Below, one piece after another: positions 45,768-57,205 of a stretch of 64,000 bases of DNA; position 1 is the first letter of the stretch; each line of letters starts with the position of its first letter. The notes under the pieces were generated by a model. It saw only the letters and a list, made by a program, of their open reading frames with translations. It was not told the origin of the DNA and ran no database searches. This DNA comes from Candida dubliniensis CD36. Its lineage: Eukaryota; Ascomycota; Pichiomycetes; Serinales; Debaryomycetaceae. The position numbers and the translations under genes are program-made. The stretch covers positions 124,001-188,000 of the forward strand of contig NC_012861.1 of the NCBI RefSeq assembly GCF_000026945.1, written 5' to 3'.

Positions 45768-48700
45768 GCTTGGCTGTTGGGAGTATCAGAAATAACCTAT
45801 ATAACAAAAAAAAAAAAAAAAAAAGAAATTGATGTTAGCTGTTTCAGGAAAATCACTCAAAAAGTTGTCAAAAAGGAACAAAGGCTTCAACTAGTTGCGT
45901 GAGATATTTGCTACTCTGTCGAAGTAATAAGGTTTGTATGATTAAAACGTGGAAATCTGGCCAAAAAAAAAAAAAACGCACACAAATTAATAAATCCAAG
46001 AATTGCTGTATTAAAACTGGCAACCAGTTCTTATCAATGGTTGAGAAGAGTGTGATGATTGTGGAAATACAGTTAGTAATTGACCAGAATGGTGGTTGAC
46101 TTGAATGGGTGTGTTGGCTTAAACGATATACTTTGTAAGAGAAGAAAAAAAAATAGAACTAAAACTGTCGTTTTGGGATCTTCCAGAAAAAACATATAGT
46201 ATTGAGCGTTGGTGCACGAACTATAAGTGGTTTCTTGCAACCTTAACCTATCCTGGTTTCATTTACTAGTCAAGGTAGTACAACCTTAAAAGAACTAGAA
46301 GAAAAGACAAAGAGGCTTGAAAAGCTTTGTAATATATCAGTTTATATAATTTTTAAAGTGGATTACTCCGACAGAGAAGTGGGGTCAAGTTGCCTCTTTT
46401 CATCACAAGAATATTACGTTCTAGAATTGTATATTGGACACTGTAAGTGTTGCTTGTAATTCTTATTGTTTTTCTATTTCCTGTGAGGTAGTTAGGTAAG
46501 TCAGACCTATCTCAGGTCTCTTGGTTACCGGACTACCGAGTAGCATCAGACCACTAGAGTTGGACACACATATATATACTCTATCTCTGACGCCTTGCAG
46601 TCAACCAATATATAGTTGTATAGAAAATACAAGCTATAAAAGTAGTAATTACATTACATTTCCTGTTTCGTTACGTTTAGAATGTGGCTGATGAAAAGGG
46701 CTTAGAGTGTATTCAGTGATTGAGGCTTCTTGAAATAATACACAAAGGTTGAATTTGCAGACAGTCTTGAGAACCTAGAATCAAAAGGTGTTACTTAGGA
46801 AATATCGGTCTTTCAGTGTGGCATTGGTCAATATATTGTATACCCTTACCAATTTTTGTATCACTGTGGTAGCTGCCAAATTTCACATGAGTGTCATAAC
46901 TCCACCAATTTTATCAGGTTCATAAAAGCTGTAAGTTATGTTAGTTGGTATGAAAGAATATTTTTCTAGGAGTAAACATAGACATGTAATAATTTAGAAC
47001 TATACAACGTTTCAACACTCATTGCTAAATACAGTTTATTCAAATTTTTTTTTGCATCAATTTTTGTACGAAAAATTTGGTTTAAATCTGTTTGCAGTTA
47101 TTTTGAGTACCAATATGGAAGGAATTTAAAGATATTGCATCAAAAATGTATGCAAAAGAAAATGCTTGTGTGTGTACAATTATATCTTAAAGCAATATCT
47201 AAAAATTCTCTTGGTATACTTGAACTTTTATTGTGTTAAGAGAGAATAACAAATATTAAAATCAGAAACAATCAATCTACTTTAAAAGTTTTGAACAGTC
47301 ATTTGATGAATCCTACGATTTCTTGTACTCGCTTGACAAAATTCTTTTGAATATTTGCCTTTTTTAAAGGCTTGTTAATAATTATTGGACTCTTTTTATA
47401 CGCTTGTTGCTTTACAAGTGAGTGCGGGGGGATACAGCTTATGAAACATGAGTAAGTTCATGATTTATACGTAATTGCAGTATTTCATAGAAATGCATAT
47501 CACTCTAACTACTAAATTTGAAACACCATTTGTCAAACAATCCATTGGTGACATCAATCGGTTGTTGTTTGCTTTTTTTCAACAAAACAAGGATTGTAGA
47601 TATCAGTAATCTTGAAATATATTTCTTCGGTTGTAGCAGCTCGTCCGATATAATTTGTTTGATTGTCAATATATTGTTGATACTACACAATAAACTAGTC
47701 AGATGTCTAATTGTCATAAACTACACTAGTCAATTCTATCTGATAACAATAAGAACGCGGTTCAGTTAAGTCTCGGTGATACAATGATTTCGGGTGTTTG
47801 TCAAACGAAGACGAGTCATTTTCAAATTACCAGCACCGCAACCTTTGTGTTACTCCTTTAGACAAGAATAGTTGAACTATAAAAAAAAAAAAAGAAATCC
47901 CATATCGGAAAGTCTGGAAAGTTATTTTGTGTTTGTACACGCCACGCCGGTTCTTTTCTCCGACTTTACCCCCACCCCCTTTCCCACGTCCCGCACACTA
48001 ACAACAAGGAGAAAGTGGTGGTGGTGTGTTAGTTGAAGGTGACCCTTAAAGTAAGCATGGCACATTAGTTATTAATTCGTAGTTCTTATTCAAACACTGC
48101 CAATTAAAGTATGCATTTACTGACTAGTAGTTTTTCATACCTGAAAAAGTATCTCAGTAGACCATTTACAAACATCACACAAGACAAGAAAATAAGTGTT
48201 AATTAAGAAGACAGATTTTCGTAATCTTTCTTTTTTTACAATTTGGCGGTCTTGAATGGTGGGGGCAAAATTTGACTCCAGAAATTATTGAATAAAATGG
48301 GGCCATTTTTGTTCAGACCTATAAATCAATTCCCTGGTTTCTTTTCAGAATTAGTTTTGATTACAAAGATGAGGCAGACACCCACTTTGAAAATCTTCAG
48401 TGGAGGAGGATGATCGTGTGTGTGTCATGTCTGTCGAGTGATTTTTATGCAAGTTTCAAAAACTTATGCACGCTCGTAGTTAAGCAAATACAATGCGAGT
48501 CGTGTCATTTGCAGAAATTATTATGCATTTGTCGCAGAGACTCATCTCAGACAACGTAAGCACATCCGAACTGAGAATTCACATAGGTTGCACACAATAA
48601 GAAAAAGAAAATGCCTCTATTGTTCTTTTTTTTTTTTTTTTTTTCAACAGAACTAAAATTGAACAAATACAAACATTAATATTCAACTATAATGCTAATT

Positions 48701-49768
48701 CAATCACAAAAGTGTGTTTTTTTTTTGTCATGGTTCGAGTTAATCCGAAAAGTTTATTCATCACCACGCCACACACGTACGATTTTGCAGAATCCGAAAA
48801 AAATGATCTCAGAAGTGTCTAAAAATTACAAGTTTACTTTGTATTTGTATGTTCCGTCTTTAATCACCGGATTCTGTTGTGCTAACAGTACTGATAAATA
48901 TCGATAGCCTTTTAAAAAGGTGTTTCAATTACTTATTACCTATTTTTGAAATCTCTGTATAAACTATAAAATTTTTTTTTTCTTTTGTGTGTGTTTTGTA
49001 TTAATAAAAGAGTTCAAGACCTAAACAGTTGTACTGAAAATTTTTTCCGGTCGGAGAATTTTCATGCACTGCATGTTATTAATTTTTACTAAACTCGACT
49101 GATTATTAAGAAAAAAAAATAAAACACGGAAAAACTCATACAGATGCATAAAACAAAACTTACTTTTCGGGCAAGTAGAAAAAAAAAAATTTTTACTTGT
49201 AAAAAGCCTCAACAATAACAAAAACAACACCACTACTACAACCACCTATAAAGCTGGAATTTCAAAAGCTCAAACTCTATAACATTATATGTACCAGAAG
49301 TTTGACATCATTAGTAAAAGAAAGAAAAAAACCTTTTTTCTTTGCAATTTGTATGTTAATACAAATATTGTAGTTGTTTTACCGTTCTTTTTTTTGTTAT
49401 TCGGCAATAATTGAAAAAATTCTAATTTCCATATCAAACGATGAGATCGGAAAAAATTATGCACAAATTCTAAAAAACAGTTCGAAAAAAACAAAGATTA
49501 AGATTTTTTTTGATGTTTTTTTTTTCTGGGTCACTCACTAAAACCACGTACATGCGAATATCCCCATAGCACCACTCCACTTCCCCCATGGCTAAATGAA
49601 AAAGAATTCGAAAAAAAAAAAGGAAAAACTATTAACTGTTACTAAAATAGAGAAATAACAACAATTCTTCGAGGTATAAATATGTAGTTATTTCCCATCA
49701 ATGTTCCAAGTTTGATTTCATTCTTTTCTTTCTTTTTTTCTACATCATCCCTCACAATAATTTTAAAT
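45768..49768. other. 4.0-kb gene-free divergent region between UBP13 and HGT7
   Basis: The longest gene-free stretch of the window. Open frames here (45899-46099, 47505-47769, 48692-48907, 49021-49494) are short, mostly non-ATG, and lack protein features. It holds homopolymer tracts, a hairpin agacct-atctc-aggtct at 46503-46519 in a 46.43-46.68-kb patch that looks LTR-like, Mig1-type gcgggg (47424) and gtgggg (48259), a C-rich CCCCT-containing patch near 47970, and the imperfect palindrome aaaatgg-gg-ccatttt (48294-48309). Rgt1-type sites near the HGT7 start are listed separately. Confidence 0.5.
48741..49454. promoter_or_regulatory. Cluster of Rgt1-type CGGANNA sites upstream of HGT7
   Basis: Five matches to CGGANNA on either strand: 48741-48747 (reverse), 49043-49049 (reverse), 49052-49058, 49127-49133 and 49448-49454. 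In yeasts this is the site of the Zn2Cys6 glucose repressor Rgt1, which controls hexose transporters. The matches are seen directly; binding is inferred. Confidence 0.45.
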
Positions 49769-51409
49769 ATGTCTCAAGACAACGTATCATCTACATCTAC
49801 AGCTGAGGCTGTGAATAATGAAATCAAAGTTAAAGATGAAATTCCACAAGAAGAACCAGCTCATACTAGTTTAGAAGATAAACCAGTGAGTGCATACCTT
49901 GGTATCATCATTATGTGTTTCCTTATTGCCTTTGGTGGTTTTGTTTTCGGTTTTGATACTGGTACCATTTCTGGTTTTATTAATATGTCTGACTTTTTAA
50001 AAAGATTCGGTGGTACTAGAGCTGATGGTAGTCTTTACTTTTCTAATGTTAGAACTGGTTTATTGATCGGTTTATTCAATGTAGGTTGTGCTATCGGTGC
50101 ATTATTCTTATCCAAAATCGGTGATATGTACGGTAGAAGAATTGGTATCATGTCTGCTATGGTTGTCTACATTGTTGGTATTATTATCCAAATTGCTTCT
50201 CAACATGCTTGGTACCAAGTCATGATTGGTAGAATTATTACTGGTCTTGCCGTTGGTATGTTATCGGTTTTATGTCCATTATTTATCTCAGAAGTTTCTC
50301 CAAAACATTTAAGAGGTACTTTGGTGTGCTGTTTCCAATTGATGATTACTTTAGGTATCTTTTTGGGTTACTGTACTACTTTTGGTACTAAGAAATACTC
50401 CGACTCCAGACAATGGAGAGTCCCATTAGGTTTATGTTTTGCCTGGGCTTTATGTTTAGTCGCTGGTATGCTGAGAATGCCAGAATCTCCACGTTACCTT
50501 GTTGGTAAAGATAGAATTGAAGATGCTAAAATGTCTCTTGCCAAAACTAACAAAGTCTCTCCAGAAGACCCAGCATTATACCGTGAACTTCAATTAATTC
50601 AGGCTGGTGTTGAAAGAGAAAGATTAGCTGGTTCAGTTTCATGGGGTGCTTTATTCAATGGTAAACCAAGAATCTTTGAAAGAGTGTTGGTTGGTGTCAT
50701 GTTACAAGCCTTACAACAATTGACTGGTGATAATTATTTCTTTTACTACAGTACTACTATTTTCAAGTCCGTTGGTATGAATGATTCTTTCCAAACTTCT
50801 ATCATTATTGGTGTTATTAACTTTGCATCCACCTTTGTTGGTATCTATGCTATTGAGAAATTAGGTAGAAGACATTGTTTGTTGATTGGTTCTATTGCTA
50901 TGTCAATTTGTTTCTTGATTTACTCCTTGGTCGGTACTCAACATCTTTACATTGGTAAAGCAGGTGGTCCAAGTAGAAAACCAGATGGTGATGCTATGAT
51001 CTTTATCACTACCCTTTATGTGTTCTTCTTTGCTTCCACATGGGCTGGTGGTGTTTACTCCATTATTTCCGAGCTTTATCCATTGAAAGTCAGAAGTAAG
51101 GCTATGGGTTTAGCTAATGCATCCAATTGGATTTGGGGTTTCTTAATTTCCTTCTTCACTTCCTTCATCACTGATTCAATTCACTTCTACTACGGTTTCG
51201 TCTTTATGGGATGTTTAGTTTTCTCCATTTTCTTTGTCTACTTTATGGTTTACGAAACTAAAGGTCTTACCTTGGAAGAAATTGATGAATTGTACTCAAC
51301 CAAAGTTGTCCCATGGAAATCAGCTGGTTGGGTTCCACCTTCAGAAGAAGAAATGGCTACCTCTACTGGATATGCTGGTGATGCCAAACCAGAAGAAGAA
51401 CACGTTTAA
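49769..51409 (+). CDS. HGT7: High-affinity glucose transporter, HGT7-like
   Basis: A 546-aa MFS sugar porter in the plasma membrane with 12 predicted helices. Family landmarks: [14 protein letters not shown] (TM1), GDMYGRRIG (loop 2-3), PESPRYLVG near 240, [13 protein letters not shown] (TM7, sugar binding), GRRHCLLIG, and [15 protein letters not shown] at the end, where the first residue of the usual PETKG is Tyr. The N-terminal tail (about 50 aa) is acidic. The frame opens upstream at a TTG (49712); the first ATG is 49769. First of three tandem paralogs. Codon 235 is CTG, which should read as Ser in this clade; HGT8 has CTT and HGT6 GTC there. The symbol rests on recalled locus order. Confidence 0.88.
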   Translation: MSQDNVSSTSTAEAVNNEIKVKDEIPQEEPAHTSLEDKPVSAYLGIIIMCFLIAFGGFVFGFDTGTISGFINMSDFLKRFGGTRADGSLYFSNVRTGLLIGLFNVGCAIGALFLSKIGDMYGRRIGIMSAMVVYIVGIIIQIASQHAWYQVMIGRIITGLAVGMLSVLCPLFISEVSPKHLRGTLVCCFQLMITLGIFLGYCTTFGTKKYSDSRQWRVPLGLCFAWALCLVAGMLRMPESPRYLVGKDRIEDAKMSLAKTNKVSPEDPALYRELQLIQAGVERERLAGSVSWGALFNGKPRIFERVLVGVMLQALQQLTGDNYFFYYSTTIFKSVGMNDSFQTSIIIGVINFASTFVGIYAIEKLGRRHCLLIGSIAMSICFLIYSLVGTQHLYIGKAGGPSRKPDGDAMIFITTLYVFFFASTWAGGVYSIISELYPLKVRSKAMGLANASNWIWGFLISFFTSFITDSIHFYYGFVFMGCLVFSIFFVYFMVYETKGLTLEEIDELYSTKVVPWKSAGWVPPSEEEMATSTGYAGDAKPEEEHV

Positions 51410-52609
51410 TGATTTAAGAAAAATAAAAGCACAAATGAGTGTTATGTTTTAATTTGTTCTCCAAATGATTTTAATGTTTACCAATGAAATAATCAAATAA
51501 AAAAATAATTTTTTACGAAAATGTTTAATATAATTATAGAATTTAGACAAAATAAATTTTAATGCATATGAATTGATATATTAGTTATACCAAATAATTG
51601 CAATTGTTACTGTAGTTCTACTTAATAGTTAGATACTGTTTACGATTTTGTGAACGTTAACGAATTTATGAATAGAGAATTAAGCTATGAATATTCATTT
51701 TTAAAATCAGTTGATCATAGCTATGCAGAATCTGAACCTCCTGTTATCATTATCAACAAGTCTTTGAAATCAAACTAAGCAAAAAAAGTTTAGTGACTTT
51801 TGTTATTGTGTATATTCCTTAGTCCAAAATCTGCATGAAATGCATTTTTTGAGATAAAGCCACCTCGGCATGATTACGTAGTTGAGTTTTATTCAATTCT
51901 AACACTGAAAATAAGGGCATATTTTGAATAGGTTTCAAATGTTTCTTTCAACCCTTTCATTAAATATAATGATCATCATTTAAGAGGAACTACCTGACTT
52001 GAATCTTCTGTTTTAAATATTAAAATTTTAGCCTGATCGGAATCTCATAGTTTTATTGAGTGTTCCCTTTTATTTATGTTTGTTTGTTTTGTGTGTATTT
52101 GTTTTTATAATCAGAAATCTGCAGCAATAATAAAATTTGGAGAGGGAACAAAAAAAAAGAAAGGAACTCATTGTTAAACAAAGAGATTCTCAATTCTTTT
52201 TTTTTTTTTTTTTTCTTCTTGCTCCACTCATTTTCCACCAGTGGTGTTGCTGGATAACAATGATTTAATGCTTTAGATTTCCGCTTTCTAGTTCTTTTGT
52301 GTTTTAAAGCAATTTCAAAAGTCAGATGTACGTTTAATTACTAAAATTTAAACACCCAAACTAAAAATAAAAAAAAAAGAAAAAAGAAAAGAGACTGTCT
52401 TTCATTGATGTACTTGTTATTGTTCAATAAATTAGTTTCGTCATTCTGCTCCGGATAGTTTAGAACTGAATGCTGAATAAGTGAAAAAAAAAAAAAAAGA
52501 GTTTCCGATAGCAATATAAATACACCAAGATGTCGACGGTTGTGGTTTTTTTTTTTTTTTCATTTTGAAAGTGAAGTTTTTGAATCGCTTTAAATTCAAA
52601 TAATTCAAA
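51410..52609. other. 1.2-kb promoter region of HGT8
   Basis: No gene. Long poly-T runs (52196-52214, 52547-52560) and poly-A near 52484. One Rgt1-type site in reverse orientation, tgctccg at 52447-52453. It separates two co-directional transporter genes. Confidence 0.55.
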
Positions 52610-54250
52610 ATGTCCTCAACTAACTCAACAGAAAACCATGCTGTGGAGGAGAAGTATGAAGATCAACAACAACAACAACAGCAACAGCAACAGCAACAGC
52701 AAAAAGATGCTTTAGCCAACAAGCCATTGAAGGAATATATTGGTATCAGTATAATGTGTGTGCTTATTGCCTTTGGTGGTTTTGTTTTTGGCTTTGACAC
52801 TGGTACCATTTCTGGTTTCATTAACATGCCTGACTTTTTACAAAGATTCGGTGGTACTAGAGCTGATGGTACTCTTTATTTTTCTAATGTTAGAACTGGT
52901 TTATTAATTGGTTTGTTTAATGTAGGTTGCGCCCTCGGTGCTTTGTTTTTGTCCAAGATGGGTGATATGTACGGTAGAAGAGTTGGGATTATGGGAGCAA
53001 TGATTATTTATATTGTTGGTATCATTGTCCAAATTGCTTCCCAGCATGCTTGGTATCAAGTTATGATTGGTAGAATTATCACTGGTCTTGCTGTTGGTAC
53101 ATTGAGTGTCTTATGTCCATTGTTTATTTCAGAAGTCTCCCCAAAACATTTGAGAGGTACTTTGGTGTGCTGTTTCCAATTGATGATTACTTTAGGTATC
53201 TTTTTGGGTTATTGTACTACCTATGGTACTAAAACTTATTCAGACTCTAGACAATGGAGAATTCCATTAGGTTTATGTTTTGCCTGGGCTTTGTGTTTGG
53301 TCGCTGGTATGCTTAGAATGCCAGAATCGCCTCGTTATCTCATTGGTAATGATAGAATTGATGATGCCAGGATTTCGCTCGCTAGAACTAATAAAGTTTC
53401 TCCAGAAGACCCAGCATTATACCGTGAACTTCAATTACTTCAGGCCGGTGTTGAGAGAGAAAGATTGGCTGGTTCTGCATCATGGAAATCGTTGATAACC
53501 GGTAAACCAAGAATTTTCGAAAGAGTGTTTGTGGGTGCCATGTTGCAATCATTGCAACAATTGACTGGTGATAACTACTTTTTCTATTACAGTACCACCA
53601 TTTTTAAATCTGTTGGTTTAAATGATTCTTTCCAAACTTCTATTATTATTGGTGTTATTAACTTTGCTTCTACTTTTGTGGGAATTTATGCGATTGAGAA
53701 ATTAGGTAGAAGACATTGTTTATTAATCGGTTCTGTTGCTATGTCCATTTGTTTTTTGATTTACTCATTGATTGGTACACAGCACCTTTATATTGATCAA
53801 CCAGGTGGTCCAAGTAGAAAACCAGATGGTAACGCTATGATTTTTATCACTGCACTTTACGTGTTTTTCTTTGCTTCTACATGGGCTGGTGGTGTATATT
53901 CTATCATGTCTGAACTTTATCCATTGAAAGTCAGAAGTAAAGCTATGGGTATAGCTAGTGCATGTAACTGGTTATGGGGTTTCTTGATTTCTTTCTTTAC
54001 TTCATTTATTACTGATGCCATCCACTTCTACTATGGTTTTGTGTTTATGGGCTGTTTAGTGTTTTCCATTTTCTTTGTCTACTTTATGGTTTACGAAACT
54101 AAAGGTCTTACCTTGGAAGAAATTGATGAATTGTACTCAACCAAAGTTGTCCCATGGAAATCAGCTGGTTGGGTTCCGCCTTCAGAGGAAGAAATGGCAA
54201 CTTCTACTGGTTATGCTGGTGACGCCAAACCAACAGAAGAACACGTTTAA
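52610..54250 (+). CDS. HGT8: High-affinity glucose transporter, HGT8-like
   Basis: A 546-aa MFS hexose transporter, closely similar to its two neighbours over all 12 helices. It shares [46 protein letters not shown] and [15 protein letters not shown]. The N-terminal tail differs: it has a run of 13 glutamines (52664-52702) followed by [14 protein letters not shown]. Parts of the gene are near-identical in DNA to HGT7 (3' end) or HGT6 (middle), while the surrounding sequence is diverged, which points to gene conversion. Which of HGT6/7/8 it is rests on recalled order. Confidence 0.85.
   Translation: MSSTNSTENHAVEEKYEDQQQQQQQQQQQQQKDALANKPLKEYIGISIMCVLIAFGGFVFGFDTGTISGFINMPDFLQRFGGTRADGTLYFSNVRTGLLIGLFNVGCALGALFLSKMGDMYGRRVGIMGAMIIYIVGIIVQIASQHAWYQVMIGRIITGLAVGTLSVLCPLFISEVSPKHLRGTLVCCFQLMITLGIFLGYCTTYGTKTYSDSRQWRIPLGLCFAWALCLVAGMLRMPESPRYLIGNDRIDDARISLARTNKVSPEDPALYRELQLLQAGVERERLAGSASWKSLITGKPRIFERVFVGAMLQSLQQLTGDNYFFYYSTTIFKSVGLNDSFQTSIIIGVINFASTFVGIYAIEKLGRRHCLLIGSVAMSICFLIYSLIGTQHLYIDQPGGPSRKPDGNAMIFITALYVFFFASTWAGGVYSIMSELYPLKVRSKAMGIASACNWLWGFLISFFTSFITDAIHFYYGFVFMGCLVFSIFFVYFMVYETKGLTLEEIDELYSTKVVPWKSAGWVPPSEEEMATSTGYAGDAKPTEEHV
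52664..52702 (+). repeat. CAA/CAG trinucleotide repeat encoding poly-Gln in HGT8
   Basis: Thirteen consecutive Gln codons, five CAA and then alternating CAG/CAA, in the cytosolic N-terminal tail. Such in-frame tracts commonly vary in length between alleles. Confidence 0.95.
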
Positions 54251-55543
54251 TGACTTACAAATGGAACATTGAGTTATGACAACATATTCTTGCTATGCTC
54301 AACTTGCCATAACCCATGCTCCTTTTGTTTATGCTTGGAAATAATGAAAATTAGTTTCCTCATAGTTATGATTATGCCATTTACATATAGATATTAGTTA
54401 TAGATGATTAAAATAGAATAAAAAAATTATAATATTAGGTAAGATGTTTCGGAAAAACTTGGGGATGCATACAATATACTATACATCGGAGAAACGAAGC
54501 TGGCTGGTTGGCTGGTCAACAGTAACACTTGTTGGGCGACTTTCCACAATTATTTCCACATTTTAATGCTCACCCCCGCCATCCTAATTCAATTCCAAGG
54601 AATTCTTTTTTGACGACGACGATATTTTAACAAACTGTCATGGAATAGAATAAACGGAAAAAACCGTAGTTTCAAGAGGTAAGTCCTCTGTATGTTCTGT
54701 ATATAGATAGTTTGAGCCTGTATATATGGGGAAAGATTACTAAAAACTCAAAAAATAATGGAACAACTGATGTTATGTTTTTTGTTTATTTAGTATTTCG
54801 TACCTTTAAGGGAGGTTGAAGTCACCTTATGTTCATTAGCTTTGTTAGAATATTTTCCTGTTTATATGTACGAGAAGTGGAATGACACACTACCTTTCCT
54901 TTTTTTCTTTGTGCAAGTCTACCCTACCTTTTGTCTCCGCCCTTTCTCCTGGTATACACCACAACATGTGGAGAATATCGTTTAACTTTAGCTTCTTTTT
55001 CTTTTCTTTCTTTAATGAAGAATAATTAACTTCTTTCCATTTTACCTTAGGAAAACCTTATATAAGAAAATTTTTTTAAAAAAAAAAAAGAAGAAGAAGA
55101 ACAAAGAAATGCTTCTATCTAAAGTGAAACGAAGATTTAATCGAGAGATACAATTGCCAAAACTTTTTTTACTGAATTTTAACCCCCGACAAAAGGTTTT
55201 GTGTAAATTGCTATAAAATTCCCCCTACTATTTTAGGAAGTATGTATGTATGTAGCCATGATCAGGAGAGAAAAATAAAAACACTAGACGGACAAGAAAA
55301 ATTACAGCAAAAACAAATGATTAGTGTTTACTATTCTTGCCGTTGTTTCGCAGCTTATACTTCGGGAATTCTTTACCAATATATGAACCAACTCAGTTGG
55401 AAAAGAAAAGAAACCAAGCTCAAGACTGTAGTATATAAATGGCTCAAAAGATTACTTCTTGTCCAATTTTTCCATAACGAAAAACCTGGTTCTTGAAAAT
55501 TTAATTTTTTCTTTTTGCATCAATTTAATTTATTCAAAGCAAA
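54251..55543. other. 1.3-kb promoter region of HGT6
   Basis: No gene is supported. It holds three Rgt1-type sites (listed separately), pyrimidine-rich stretches near 54890-55010, a poly-A run near 55080, and a gtatgt triple repeat near 55240 with no acceptor or branch point. A frame at 55242-55496 has no protein features. Confidence 0.5.
54450..54661 (+). promoter_or_regulatory. Rgt1-type CGGANNA sites upstream of HGT6
   Basis: Three plus-strand matches to CGGANNA within about 210 nt: 54450-54456, 54487-54493 and 54655-54661, roughly 0.9-1.1 kb upstream of the HGT6 start. Binding is inferred from the motif only. Confidence 0.4.
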
Positions 55544-57205
55544 ATGTCATTAGATAATTCAACAGAAAACCGTGATTTGGAAGAAAAGGAAGAAATTCCA
55601 AAGAACGAACAAAACGAACAAAACGAACAAAACGAACAAAACGAGAACAATGAGCATATACCTACTTTGGAAGACAAACCATTGAAGGAATATATTGGTA
55701 TCAGTATATTGTGTTTCCTTATTGCCTTTGGTGGTTTTGTTTTCGGTTTTGATACTGGTACCATTTCTGGTTTTATTAATATGTCTGACTTTTTAACAAG
55801 ATTCGGTGGTACTAGAGCTGATGGTAGTCTTTACTTTTCTAATGTTAGAACTGGTTTATTGATCGGTTTATTCAATGTAGGTTGTGCTATCGGTGCATTA
55901 TTCTTATCCAAAATCGGTGATATGTACGGTAGAAGAATTGGTATCATGTCTGCTATGATCATTTATATTGTTGGTATTATTGTTCAAATTGCTTCTCAAC
56001 ATGCTTGGTACCAAGTCATGATTGGTAGAATTATCACTGGTCTTGCCGTTGGTATGTTATCGGTTTTGTGTCCATTGTTTATCTCAGAGGTTTCTCCAAA
56101 ACATTTACGAGGTACATTAGTTTATTGTTTCCAATTGATGATTACTTTAGGTATCTTTTTGGGTTACTGTACCAGTTACGGTACTAAGAAATACTCCGAC
56201 TCCAGACAATGGAGAGTCCCATTAGGTTTATGTTTTGCTTGGGCTTTGTGTTTGCTTGGTGGTATGGTCAGAATGCCAGAATCTCCACGTTACCTTGTTG
56301 GTCAAGATAAAATTGATGATGCTAAGATTTCACTTGCCAAAACTAACAAAGTCTCTCCAGAAGACCCAGCATTACACCGTGAACTTCAATTAATTCAAGC
56401 CGGTGTTGAAAGAGAAAGATTAGCTGGTAAGGCATCTTGGGGTGCTTTAATCACTGGTAAACCAAGAATCCTTGAAAGAGTCATTGTTGGAGGTATGTTG
56501 CAATCATTGCAACAATTGACTGGTGATAACTACTTTTTCTATTACAGTACCACCATTTTTAAATCTGTTGGTTTAAATGATTCTTTCCAAACTTCTATCA
56601 TTATTGGTGTTATTAACTTTGCTTCTACTTTTGTTGGTATCTATGCTATTGAAAGATTGGGTAGAAGACTTTGTTTGTTGACTGGTTCTGTTGCCATGGC
56701 TATTTGTTTCTTAATCTACTCGTTGATTGGTACTCAACATCTTTATATTGATCAACCTGGTGGTCCAAGTAGAAAACCAGATGGTAACGCTATGATTTTC
56801 ATTACCGCACTTTATGTGTTCTTCTTTGCTTCCACATGGGCTGGTGGTGTTTACTCCATTATTTCCGAGCTTTATCCATTGAAAGTCAGAAGTAAGGCTA
56901 TGGGTTTTGCTAACGCATGTAACTGGTTATGGGGTTTCTTGATTTCCTTCTTCACCTCCTTCATCACCGAATCAATTCACTTCTACTACGGTTTCGTCTT
57001 TATGGGATGTTTAGTTTTCTCCATTTTCTTTGTCTACTTTATGGTTTACGAGACTAAAGGTCTTACCTTGGAAGAAATTGATGAATTGTACTCAACCAAA
57101 GTTGTCCCATGGAAATCAGCTGGTTGGATTCCACCTTCTGACGAAGAGATGGTTCATGCAAAGGGCTATACTGGTGATATTCACGGAGATGAAGAACAAG
57201 TTTAA
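55544..57205 (+). CDS. HGT6: High-affinity glucose transporter, HGT6-like
   Basis: A 553-aa MFS hexose transporter, third of the tandem set, with the same 12-helix layout and motifs ([60 protein letters not shown]). The N-terminal tail carries four copies of a 9-bp repeat encoding Asn-Glu-Gln (55604-55639). The C-terminal tail ([15 protein letters not shown]) differs from the near-identical tails of the other two. About 250 nt at its 5' end differ from HGT7 at only one base. The symbol rests on recalled locus order. Confidence 0.85.
   Translation: MSLDNSTENRDLEEKEEIPKNEQNEQNEQNEQNENNEHIPTLEDKPLKEYIGISILCFLIAFGGFVFGFDTGTISGFINMSDFLTRFGGTRADGSLYFSNVRTGLLIGLFNVGCAIGALFLSKIGDMYGRRIGIMSAMIIYIVGIIVQIASQHAWYQVMIGRIITGLAVGMLSVLCPLFISEVSPKHLRGTLVYCFQLMITLGIFLGYCTSYGTKKYSDSRQWRVPLGLCFAWALCLLGGMVRMPESPRYLVGQDKIDDAKISLAKTNKVSPEDPALHRELQLIQAGVERERLAGKASWGALITGKPRILERVIVGGMLQSLQQLTGDNYFFYYSTTIFKSVGLNDSFQTSIIIGVINFASTFVGIYAIERLGRRLCLLTGSVAMAICFLIYSLIGTQHLYIDQPGGPSRKPDGNAMIFITALYVFFFASTWAGGVYSIISELYPLKVRSKAMGFANACNWLWGFLISFFTSFITESIHFYYGFVFMGCLVFSIFFVYFMVYETKGLTLEEIDELYSTKVVPWKSAGWIPPSDEEMVHAKGYTGDIHGDEEQV
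55604..55639 (+). repeat. Four copies of a 9-bp coding repeat (aacgaacaa) in HGT6
   Basis: Perfect tandem 9-mers encoding Asn-Glu-Gln in the cytosolic N-terminal tail, followed by the degenerate continuation aacgagaac. Copy number could vary between alleles or strains. Confidence 0.95.

Noticed and set aside
48731..48748. tRNA B-box-like ggttcgagttaatcc
   Set aside because: Spacing is wrong for a B box and no cloverleaf can be folded around it.
52541..52560. Long poly-T and other homopolymer tracts as functional elements
   Set aside because: Such tracts occur in nearly every intergenic region of the window, so none is specifically informative.
55240..55496. Possible 5'-UTR intron or small gene before HGT6
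   Set aside because: A gtatgt donor-like repeat occurs, but no TACTAAC or plausible acceptor precedes the ATG, and the frame has no protein character.
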